Shown here piece after piece: positions 32,702-42,582 of a DNA stretch of 64,000 bases. The notes under the pieces were generated by a model that saw nothing but the letters and a program-made list of their open reading frames with translations, ran no database searches and was not told the origin of the DNA. Location of the stretch: positions 2,185,241-2,249,240 of the forward strand of contig NW_020194684.1 in the NCBI RefSeq assembly GCF_002865645.1, given 5' to 3'. The stretch comes from Hyaloscypha bicolor E. Taxonomy: Eukaryota > Ascomycota > Leotiomycetes > Helotiales > Hyaloscyphaceae. The translations under genes were made by a program, and so were the position numbers. The first letter of the stretch is position 1. Every line of letters begins with the position of its first letter.

Positions 32702-32961
32702 TTTGAGAATGGGAGGATGTGGTCTCTGGATGGACCGGTACACGTGTCACAACGTTTGAGCAATCTCAGTGCGCTTTCAACGTCATTCAGCCCTTCGTCT
32801 TCGGGACTTGGACTTGGTTTGCTTTGGGCTGCCTGCGAATCAATCCTTTTATTCTCACTACTATTACTTTCGGAATTTAATTCGTCGATATCCCTCCCAA
32901 GCAGGAAGCTTATTACCTGGTTGAGGTCAGCAGTGGGAATGTCAAGATCGGCTGGCTCCAT
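32698..32961 (-). CDS. Possible small acidic protein, 87 residues
   Basis: An open minus-strand frame starts MEPADLDIPTADLNQVISFL and is Ser/Glu/Asp-rich. It overlaps the end of the small secreted gene by four bases, tail to tail. No domain, signal peptide or partner exon is seen. It may be a chance frame; composition is protein-like but not decisive. Confidence 0.2.
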   Translation of the reverse strand: MEPADLDIPTADLNQVISFLLGRDIDELNSESNSSENKRIDSQAAQSKPSPSPEDEGLNDVESALRLLKRCDTCTGPSRDHILPFSN

Positions 32962-33735
32962 ATTTGCGAGAATTTGGCATGACTGCGCCGAGCACGCAAC
33001 GATTTGAGCACGCGGGTACAGTTCTTATCTGGGAGAAGTTGGTATCTGTAAGGGCGGTTTTTCTGCAAATTCCATCTGGCGGGACCACTCCAGGAGTGTG
33101 ACCGCTTCTTGTTTAGGGAGGGAGATCGCTGGCGGCCTCGACTTTCGCCAATCAGCCCGCCTTGCCGAGAAGAAAATAGCAAGTCCTCCATTCGCGCGCA
33201 AAGCTCTATGAAATTAGGGTAATAAAATCAATTGCAAATCTTGGGAGTTCTGGGATTGTGACGAAAGAGGTCTTGTAATGTACCCAGTATCAATTAATGG
33301 CGTGATTTGCGCATTGTGGAGCGAGGAGTGAGGAGCGAGGTAATTATGAGTTTGGCTATGTTTCTCGCCTGTGACTGGTAGCGGTTGGAACTCATGGAGC
33401 CAGGTGTAAATCAACAGAAAATGCTGCCATTCATGGCCAGGGGAAACCGGAATTACAAATAGAGAGTTTCTTTGCTTCCTTGCTAGTAACGACTTGCGAG
33501 TGATTTTCGATGAGGCCACTTCAGCGATTAGTTCACTATCGATTCTCAGAAACTTCTTGGAACTCCTTCAACACAACAACATTTCATACTCCAGTAGCAA
33601 TAAAGAATGATCAAATAAGCTATCAAAGTATATCTCTGCTAAGAAACAACGTGGAGAAGCCTGAAGTCCCAACTACTCCATCCAATTCATAACTCACTAA
33701 CCCTTCAGAGAATCAAAAATGCCAAGAACAGAACT

Positions 33736-35937
33736 TCAACATGAGCTCTTAACAAGCACTTCCTGGCAACTCTGGGGGCCGGGGAACGGGCTCGTACAAA
33801 GTGTATCACAACTTACTCCCGGCGCAACAAAGACCCTATACTCCTGTCCTGGAAACGCCAACCTGAACTGCTTCGGATTCGTCGGCGCCAACCCATCAGC
33901 CCGATATCCCGCTCTACAGGCACAATAGTCATTTCCGCTCGGAGTGTTGATACAGCTCGTCGTGATCGTACACTTGTTGAAGAATGGATTCGGGTTGCAG
34001 GTCTGGCAAGGGCAGGTATCTGATGTGGCTGGAGGGCCAGGAGGTGTGCATTTGTGGCAAGTCTTATCGCAGTATGATTGAAGTGAACCATTATCGGCTC
34101 CGTCATCACACTAAGCACTGAATCAGCATGTATAATTCTTGAATTGTAAAGGGAGCTCAGGGACCAAGGAGCCAACAGGCGAGGGTATGGCAGCTCCCGA
34201 GAGGCTCACGCGCTCTTAAACAGAAAGCGATAATTTAGTATGAGAACAAGCTTACCTCTTCTCCTGGATCGATGTGGCCATCGCCACATCGAGGAGGAGC
34301 TGGTTTACGCCAGGTGCAGTCGGTTGTGCAATTTGAGTCAGGTCCTCCGTTTATGAAGCCCTGGTCGCACTCCTCGGGACTAATTTAACATTAGTTAAGA
34401 GGGTTGAAGAGGGGCAGAAGGAAATTCTCACTATTCTACGTTGCCGTTTCCACAGCATGGAGGGTTGGGGTGCCCAACGGGCACAATCCAGGTGCAGTTC
34501 TTGCTACAGCGTGACTTTTCGCTGCCATTCAAATCGCCATCATCGCACTCCTCAAAGGGGCTGGACCGAGTTAGAGACTCTTGCCAAAGAATTCTAACAT
34601 AAAAGCACCATGAGTGTTGACTCCTCGCGGCAGTTCACGGGGAAGATCAAACTAAATATTGAAACTTACTACTCCGTCACACCATTACCGCAAGAACAGG
34701 TTCGCCACTTGCAATCTGTTCCGCATTTGTCTTTTGGTCCATTATTGGGGCCATCGTCACCTGTGCCTCAGATCAGCACAGCTTCAGCACCAGGAGAAGT
34801 GATAAAGTCAATTTCAAGGGAGATTGGCTGTTTGATTTGAGAAGGGGCACATACATTCTTCGCCTGGTTCAACCTGGGACCGCGGCTCTCAGATTAGCAT
34901 TGCTTTAATGGTAGTATTTTGAGCTGCTAGTGTCTTTGAGCAGTGGAGTCTCTGTGAAGGAAATCCCCAACTAGCGATACATCTGACGAAGGAAAAACGC
35001 TCAGAAACTGAGACTTACCACACCGTTCCCACATTTGTATTCGCACGTTTGCAAAGTACAATTGGCGGAGCAGTTTGCTCCTGGTGATCCATTCAAGACT
35101 AAGGCGAAATCAGTACTGCAAGCCCTAGAATGCACAGAAAAGCGGGCATTGTGTGGTCACGTGATCATCACAGACCAAGAGGACTTGCTTGGGAAACTAG
35201 GAATGCAGCTTACTATATCCCATGTCACACTGGACAATATTGAAGTCAGTATTGCACGGCAAGTGAGGATGGAATCGGGGGGTTGGAAAAAATGCCTCGC
35301 GGGTTCTTCACTCTGAAGATAAAGTCCCGAGGGTAGACAACTCGCAAAACATTGAAAGATGAGACTCATGTTCAGAAAACAGACTTACTTGCTCCCCTGA
35401 AGCGTCATCCAGTATCCCGTCACCACAATAACCGCAAAGCTTGCAATCTGTGGTGCAGCCGGAGTTGTATTTGCCATTAGCGTTCCCTGCGTCACATTCT
35501 TCTCCGTCCCTGTGTACAGATCAGTATGAATACAAGAATTCTCGGAGAAGAAGCTTACTCCTTGATCCCATTTCCGCAGACGGGAGCTTCACAGCAGTTA
35601 GCCTCATAATATTGTAAATAGTCCGAAGTGATTGAGAGCTTTGGGGCTTTATTGGCCCTTGGGACAGGTCCCAAGCTCTCCGTCCTCATTGGAAATGACG
35701 GTGACTTGAGATGAGAATAAGCTTACTACAAGTGCAATTCTTAGAGCAACCAGAGTTCCAAGCACCATTGAGTTTCGGCCCGAGATCACATTGTTCGAAA
35801 GGGCTTTGAACAATAGAATCCCCGCAAACGCCGCCACAGCCATCGCACTCAGCTGTCCGAGTCGGATGGGGTGCTAGGACACCAGCAACAACGAAGGATC
35901 CGCCCGCAAAGATAATAAGAAGATATGAGCTCTTCAT
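33736..35937 (-). CDS. Secreted protein of repeated CGNG...EECDDG cysteine modules with EGF-like C-terminus
   Basis: Begins at the ATG at 35937 with a signal peptide (MKSSYLLIIFAGGSFVVAG) and ends at 33736. About eight exons encode six or seven modules of the form CG-[ND]-G-x(3-8)-E-x-CD-x-G-x2-NG-x(4-6)-C-x3-C. Clear copies are CGNGIKEDGEECDAGNANG, GEECDDGPNNGPKDKCGTDC, CGNGVTDPFEECDDGDLNG, CGNGNVEYPEECDQGFING and CGDGHIDPGEECDDGADNG. The C-terminus has an EGF-like Cys cluster (about 33870-34050). In four or five modules an intron falls between CGNG and EECD. The modules resemble the myxobacterial-type Cys-rich repeat (DUF4215 / TIGR02232-like), a family resemblance by eye. The first splice (near 35722) and the 35110-35390 segment do not join in phase, and a missing base near 35655 is possible. 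Function unknown; calcium or carbohydrate binding would be speculation. Confidence 0.7.
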
Positions 35938-37625
35938 CTTGCTTGAAATGAAGAAGACGGGACAATTGTTCAGGTAATTAATGATGGTTGCCCAGATGTG
36001 AAAGGGCTTGACTTTATATCTTGAGTTTTCACTGAATTTGAGAGCAAGCTTCCAATGAGTTAAGTTTGATAATTCTTATATTATGAACACTCGTCCCCCA
36101 ATGCAGACCAATAAGAGGTCAAGGGCAGCTCTGTTCGTAGCTACTTGGTCATTTCAAACCATTCCTCGGGTCGGGTGACACGACTCGTCTTCAAGATTAT
36201 ACGATGTACGCACTCTGAAAGTCTGCCACCTTAGGGAGTTTGCTTATCCCCGAAAGTGTACGTGAAGAATAAAGGCAAAATGACTGAAAGGTCGGATGAT
36301 ACGGAAAACTGTCTCCCTCTCCCCCGCCCTCACCATCAAATCGATGCGCTTTACTTCAGCTCCAGCTGGACTGTAGGAATCTGAGATAACTTTTCTCGGG
36401 CCATCTGGTTGTCATGGGTTGAAAGCCTCCTCCCCGTGACATAAAGCAGGATCACGGGATACCCGAGGAAACAACAGCCACGCCCCATGAAAGTCAAACA
36501 GCAAACAACATCAACCCAAATAGCAGGCAGAGATCGCATGCCCTACTGAACACTGGCCACAGAAGTGGTTCGAAGGAAGTGGCTGCATACTGAAGGTTCG
36601 ATCGCCTTCTGAGCCTTGCAGGTGCTCAGAATCCAGGGTCCAGCAGTTGACCGCTCGGAAGTCATGCGCCTAACATCCGATGGGTGCATCTCTCCAGATG
36701 TTGTGCATTGTGTCATCTCATCTGGGGAAGTCCGAGATGATCGCCCTCCAGGTGCCTTCGTTGGCTGTAGAGATCAGCCCAGAAGGAAGAACGAAGCTGA
36801 AAGGATCTCTCACGTCAGATGAGGCTTCCCATCAGGAGGTCGTGAGGGCTTGGAGAAAGGTTCCGCCACTTGGCATGGTGACTCGACCCCAAGTTTGCAT
36901 GCGGTTTCCAATTCATTGAAATCTTTAAGCTTAAATTCGACACGAGAACAGAAGAAATGTTCGTCTCGTGTGGTCTGTCAGATGGAAGCAGATCGTGGTT
37001 GCCCCATTGCGGGTGATGTTTCGCGGGGAATTCCCAGCGGATGCGCATGGCCGTCCCGTAGCGCTACTCGTAGCCTCAACGGGCACCGGTTTCTCACTGC
37101 GATCATTTCTCGATTGTCAGCAAACCACCACCACGCCAGCCACATCTCCTGAGCCTTTCTTCGAGGTGTGGCTGCCAACTAACGCAGCCCCTCTTTCACA
37201 TGCTCTGGTATGACAACTGATAGAGGCTTTTCTTCTGAGGCAGATCCCAAAAGGGGCCCAGCTGTCGACGATCCCGTCAGCTCAGCATTGGAGGGTGTCA
37301 CAATGTCGAGAATATGCAGCATACACGCCCGCAGGACCTTGACAACTCCATGCCAAGGTCTCGTAAAAGGCTGATGCTGAGTCAAGGTCAAAATTGTCGA
37401 GTCTTCCATGTTGGGGAGGCGTCACCAGAAAATGAGATGGCGGCTGTCTTCTGACAACCTACAATTCCTGACAACGGGTCCAGCAGCACATAATGACCAA
37501 CCTGCTCGTTTGCCCTGCCTCAAACTCCAATTAAAGAGTTCAGCCAACAGTAGCAAGCAACGACACGATTGCAGTTGTACAATATACTTTGTTGTTGAAC
37601 CGATTGTCACGTCACCCGAACAATC
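35938..37625. other. Intergenic region (about 1.7 kb) without a supported gene
   Basis: Short overlapping frames on both strands, none with a domain, signal peptide or consistent splicing. A minus-strand TATAAAG at about 36012-36018 may serve the Cys-module gene (ATG 35937). Confidence 0.4.
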
Positions 37626-38678
37626 ATGGCTCTCTTATCTTACATGCTGCGAGGCGCACATCCCTCAACCCCGACTCCAACCCATAAACACCTTAGGAAA
37701 CGACTTCGCAAAGCACCACCAAGGGTAACATCAACCCATAGCCTTTATTCCTGCAAAGGAATTCTCAATGTTGCCTGGGCTCGATCTTGTCTGGACTTCT
37801 TCAATCCTGAAGGGTGTTCGTCTGTGGCCAGACGGGAGGACAACGGCAACGAGAAGACGGCCAGCTCCATGCATACCGGTTTCCTCCCGGAGAAGCCTCA
37901 AGCAGATTCTTCAGAGGACTCAACCAGCAACTACCCAGTCGAAGAAATGGACCGCGAACATCCCAGACGGTTGAGAGCCAAAACACCAGTCTTCGCCGTT
38001 GGGCAATTGGAAAGAAACTCAATGATCCGGCCTTTCGACAAAGCGCAAACTCTCGCCGAGCAGTATCAAGCTTTACTTCCACCGAGAGCGTTCACGCCAT
38101 CCCTGCTCAACCACCCACAACTCACACCAAAGAATCTCCACAGACTTCGGAAAACCAAATGCCAGCTAAGCCTCCGGGATCTCGTCAAAGAGCAAGAGCT
38201 TTCGAACAGGGCCCACTCGGTAGCCTACTCGGATGCGGAGACTCTTGTCGGATCCGAATCACCCACCTCACAGCATTCACCAACAGATGGAGAGTTTGAG
38301 AAAGTCAAGCTTCCAATAATCAATCCTCACGACCAAACTTTATCGGACCCGTTGGCAGCATTTGACGACGATATTGGACTCAAGATTTGCGTGGATCTCC
38401 TAACAAACGAGCTTGCAACGGCGCTTTTTCGACAGCACCCGGCAGAACGTCAAGACAGAGCATCTGGACTTCAGATCCTGCTCATGATTGAAGCATACGA
38501 GGCAATTCAGAAGAACGTGCGGCAGCAACTTTGCGATCTTCACGTGACACGGGAGATGAAAGATCACGTGAACTCCGTCGACAAGATCTTGAGGTACTGG
38601 CTCAAGGTGCTCTATTCGGTCTACGATCATGCTCAAGAGAAGAAGCTTCAGCAACAGGTTGACGGGGATCAATGGTAA
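37626..38678 (+). CDS. Hypothetical fungal protein, 350 residues
   Basis: An open frame from ATG 37626 to 38678 without introns. The N-terminal two thirds are basic and low-complexity (Ser/Pro/Arg-rich). The last 120 residues (from about LSDPLAAFDDDIGLKICVDL) look folded and helical: LLTNELATALFRQHPAERQD, GLQILLMIEAYEAIQKNVRQ and DKILRYWLKVLYSVYDHA. No signal peptide or membrane segment. I do not recognise the family. The helical C-terminus resembles conserved stretches of fungal-only hypothetical proteins, which makes it likely to be a real gene. The true start could be later (for example Met at about residue 82), since the first 80 residues look less protein-like. Confidence 0.6.
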   Translation: MALLSYMLRGAHPSTPTPTHKHLRKRLRKAPPRVTSTHSLYSCKGILNVAWARSCLDFFNPEGCSSVARREDNGNEKTASSMHTGFLPEKPQADSSEDSTSNYPVEEMDREHPRRLRAKTPVFAVGQLERNSMIRPFDKAQTLAEQYQALLPPRAFTPSLLNHPQLTPKNLHRLRKTKCQLSLRDLVKEQELSNRAHSVAYSDAETLVGSESPTSQHSPTDGEFEKVKLPIINPHDQTLSDPLAAFDDDIGLKICVDLLTNELATALFRQHPAERQDRASGLQILLMIEAYEAIQKNVRQQLCDLHVTREMKDHVNSVDKILRYWLKVLYSVYDHAQEKKLQQQVDGDQW

Positions 38679-38870
38679 CTCTGTACTTCACCTGAAGAGG
38701 GTCACGAGACAATGCCGGCGCCGAAGTCGGGAGTTCCAGTCCAAATTCTAACAAAGTGAATTCAACCCTTACTATAAATTCTCTACGATGATTTCGTTCT
38801 TCCATCTCTTCTTCTTTCCAACACCATCATCGAGACAAGACTACCGATCGGGTTTCTCAGACCAACAGCC

Positions 38871-39131
38871 ATGGCACCCAAACCAGCTCTCAAGCCATTC
38901 ACTGTCGACACCGTCTCTCTTTACGCCCGCCACCACCTCAAGTTAATCTGCCCTGACCTCTTCCAAGATGACTTCTCATCAGACATTTCCATCCCAAAGG
39001 TAATTACTCAACCCTTTCCGGTGTCGTTACAGCTCGCTGACCCTGGTCGCACCACTTAGACCAAGACGAACATCGAACATCTGACCGAGTTCACATCAAT
39101 TTGGAGCATTGGAAAGAAACAACCGCCTTGA
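38871..39131 (+). CDS. Small two-exon hypothetical protein, 66 residues
   Basis: ATG at 38871 in context CAGCCATGGC. Exon 1 is 38871-38999 and exon 2 is 39060-39131, joined at GTAATT...TTAG with a branch-like GCTGAC. The product (MAPKPALKPFTVDTVSLYAR...) ends shortly after the junction with EHLTEFTSIWSIGKKQ. Without splicing the frame would stop after 62 codons. No recognised domain. The start context, consensus intron and in-phase joining speak for a gene. The short length leaves room for it being a decayed remnant of a longer one. Confidence 0.4.
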
Positions 39132-39337
39132 CTGCTCCGATCAATTTGGAACTAAAAAGAAACAATTACGTTGAATGCTCCACCTCCATTCGGAACCGTG
39201 AAGTAAACACTTACTTTGGTTGCTCCAGGAGCTTCACGCAAGCTGGGAACACTGCGTCTCTTTTCAAGATGCAGAAAGTAGAAGAGACATAGGTCACAAT
39301 GATATGCACAATATATCTCATCATATTAGTTCAGGAC

Positions 39338-40458
39338 TTACAAATCCGCCCTCGCCTCCTCGCCAGCCCAAGCTCTTCGCAACAGCTCCCTTATCGGCTT
39401 CTCCTCCACCGGCCTCGGATTCCAATACGGATTCCCAACAGCAATTTCCGCCGCCTTATCGACATCCTCTTCCTTGAAACCAAAATCTTTGAGCCCTCTT
39501 TTTACATGGAGCTTCTCTAGAAGCAAGTTCAACCCTTTGATAGCATCTCCATCACTCCCAGGTAACACTTCTGCAATTTTCTTTATCACTTCTGGTATAT
39601 TCGGTGCATTGTATGCTAGAGCGTGAGGAAGGATGATTGTATGTGTTTCGGCATGAGGCATATTGAAGGATCCACCGAGTGTATGGCAGAGCTTGTGGTG
39701 TAAGGACATTCCGACTGCGCCGAGACAGGTTCCGCAGAGCCATGCACCGTAAAGTGCTTTTTGACGGGCAGGAGGAGAGGAGGGGTCGGATACGATGTCA
39801 GGGAGAGACGTGGAGAGGGCTGAGATACCTTCGAGGGCTAGGAGGTTGATTATAGGGTTTGTGTTGCGGGCGTAAAGTGCTTCAACTATGGGGGTTGAGT
39901 ATTTGTCTTCTGGGGAACAGGAAGAGCCCTACCTGCATGCGCAGTCGCATTTACACCACTTGTGGCGCTCATGCTGGCTGGCAGAGTCATGGTAAAATCG
40001 ACATCATAAATCACCGTCCCAGGCAGGATCTTAGGATCGCTTCGAGTGGTTTTCTTCCCATCTTGGGTCTCTCCAAGGATTGGAGTCATTTCCGACCCCG
40101 CATAAGTAGTTGGGATACAGATATGCGGAAGCCCGGTCCTTATAGATATCGCCTTCCCAAGACCGATCGTACTACCGCCTCCAATAGAGATGACCGAATC
40201 TGCATTTACTGATTTGGCGTATGCTAAAGCCTTGTCTGTGACGTGCGAAGGCGTATGCATCGTTGCCTCCGAGAAGACACCTGCCTCCTTGCCATTGAGT
40301 AGGGTCTTCAATTGCTTCATATGATCGACTTGCTGAGGAGTAGAGAGAAGGAGGGGTCTTGAGAGCTTCTGTCGAGAGACTTCTTCGGAGAGCTTCGAAA
40401 TCGTGCCACTGCCAAAGATCACTCTGGCAGGTGCTGCGTTGTATTCGAAGGCTTCCAT
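39338..40458 (-). CDS. Maleylacetate reductase (iron-alcohol-dehydrogenase fold)
   Basis: Two exons, 39933-40458 and 39338-39885, joined through a 47-nt intron with GCA-G/TT phase. The product is 357 residues, the usual size. It begins MEAFEYNAAPARVIFGSGT, has the NAD(P)-binding SVISIGGGSTIGLGKAIS and the family block LPHICIPTTYAGSEMTPILG. The C-terminal half has MSLHHKLCHTLGGSFNMPHA and ETHTIILPHALAYN. It reduces maleylacetate to 3-oxoadipate with NAD(P)H, the last specific step of hydroxyquinol/resorcinol and chlorocatechol-type aromatic degradation, in the cytosol. No hydroxyquinol dioxygenase or phenol hydroxylase gene is seen in the window, so this gene stands alone here. Confidence 0.9.
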
Positions 40459-40844
40459 GTTGAGGGTATTTTCAGTGTGATCTGTAAGTCAGTTGATTGA
40501 GTATGCTTCGTAGAAAGTTAGTAGCAGATGTGGGGGAATTTGTAGATATAGAGAGGATGTGTGTCGTCCTCCCCGTCCGGTTGCAGATCGGCAGATGTGG
40601 GGTATTCTTTACCCGCCCCTTTGGTGGGGTATCATCACGGCAACTGAAACATTTGGATTGAATTCCTCCCCACATACTCTGAAGTATGTCTGGGAGTTTA
40701 TATAGGATGTGCCACGAGTTCAAATGTTGTGGACGAGGCTGGGTAAGGCTGACGAGAGGAGTTGAATTTATTCCAGCCCTTACAGATAACAAGAAATCAA
40801 GACTTCGTGCTATTTTATGGAGCATGCTCAATTGACTCCGGGTA

Positions 40845-42180
40845 TCATTCCAATCCCTTGAATCCAAGGATACCGTTTCCAGACTCCTTCTTTCCCTTAG
40901 CTTTCCTCCGCTTCTTCCGACGTTTGCGCTCTCCTTCCTCATCACTACTATCCTCAGCATCCGCTTCGTCGCTGCCATCACTAGCACTCCCATCAAGTGT
41001 TCTCTTCTTTGCCGAAGTTTCTCCTTCGTCGGAATCATCCTCGTCCTCGTCCTCGTCGTCCAATGTCAATTTTTCTTGCCAAACCTTAACAATCGAACCA
41101 CCACCACTTATCAACCTCCCACCAACATCAAACCCTAGCCCAACCACACCTTCAACTTCATCGTGTCTCAATGTCTCCCCAACAATCTTGTTCGGCCCCA
41201 ATTGGACAATTCTGATCGTGCCATCCCCAACGCCAACCACCACATTCTTCCCTCCATCTCCCACACCCTCAGGCATGACAGCTAAAGAGTCCAAGCTCTC
41301 ACCGCCACCTCTGCCCACATCCACATAAATCCTCTCGTCCTGGTCGTCCCAAACTCCCCTCTCCCACAATGTCAGAACCCCGTTAGAGCTTCCTACCAGC
41401 ACCTTCTCTCCCTTACTACGGCCAGGTTTCGAAGGCAGACCACCGACAAAAACGCTGCTGAGCAATTCTTCTTCCTGATTTTCACTCTTGACCAAAACAC
41501 CTCGTCTGAGATCTGTCACCGCCAGTGTAGTTCCTCCAGTTGTAACCCACTGCTTGCTAAACCCACTCGTGCTTGCTTCAGTCGGTGGAAGAGGTGTAAG
41601 AGAAGAAATGTAGTCTTCATGTGGATGGTGTGTTTGGCTGGGCTTCGAGCTCAACGTGGAAGGGGCGCGTAAATCGAAGATATGAAGAGCTGCTGAATCC
41701 GTCGCGAGGAGGAGAGTTTGAGGAGACAATGCGTGAAGATGAGTCGGTGGATCAGCGGAGCCCGAGGGGCCGAACGGGACGAGTATCTTGGATACAACTT
41801 GGCCAGTGGATGAGGACGCTGCTTTCAGAAGGCCGTCTGTACCTGCAGAGTAGAGAACTAGAAGCCAATTGAGTCAATGGGTGTGCTAAATTCGGAGGGC
41901 TGGGCCAATTGGTACCTTCGCCATCATTGCTGTACGTCAGAGTCCGACAGCTGCCTTTATGTCTCCGCGTACGCCATTCCGTATCGATTGTGCTCGTACC
42001 GGTCGAAAGTACACTGGTATCACCATCCTCATCGTCGCTTGAAGCTCCAGCTACCAGCGGCAGTCGAAAGGATTGAACATGGCCGCCAGAGAGACCAACC
42101 GCGAGAATGGGCTCCTTTGGATGGAGAGCTTGAGTGAAAAGCTCAGACGAGAGCGGGAGTGTGCAGAGGTTCTCGAACAT
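40845..42180 (-). CDS. JIP5: WD-repeat protein JIP5 (WDR55 type)
   Basis: Two exons, 41916-42180 and 40845-41857, phase 1, 425 residues. It starts [35 protein letters not shown], the typical JIP5 N-terminus and first WD repeat. Further repeats read [67 protein letters not shown] and [16 protein letters not shown]. The C-terminus is a long acidic stretch followed by a Lys/Arg-rich tail ([14 protein letters not shown]), expected for a nucleolar protein. JIP5/WDR55 works in ribosome biogenesis (rRNA processing). The acidic-basic tail fits nucleolar localisation. Gene and product look intact. The ATG at 42180 is preferred, as it matches the family start. Confidence 0.85.
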
Positions 42181-42582
42181 TGCTGCTGTCAACAAGACAT
42201 GATCGAATGGATGGTTGGTGATGCAGCTGAAGCTCTCAATTGGCCCTGGAAAGTTTGGCGAGATCTGGGGAAATCTCGCAGCCTCGTCTCACCTCAAGCT
42301 CTTCTCGCTTAAGGTTACATCGGCTCCTACAGTCTTGGCGGAGTGATCTGCGCAAAGAATCTTGAGCTTCATCAATGATTAGGGTAAGCCACGAAGATTG
42401 GACAATCACGGGACAAGATAATACTAATGGATACTATCCTCCTTAAGGAAAACTGCCTGAGAAATACCAAGTCTTAGGTGCCACTTCGAAACATAGTACT
42501 GTCCCCCAAGAATTGAAAGAAACCCGATTGATGAAGCAGAATCTTGAACACTCCTTTTCCATCCTCCTTCCCCAAATACAGT

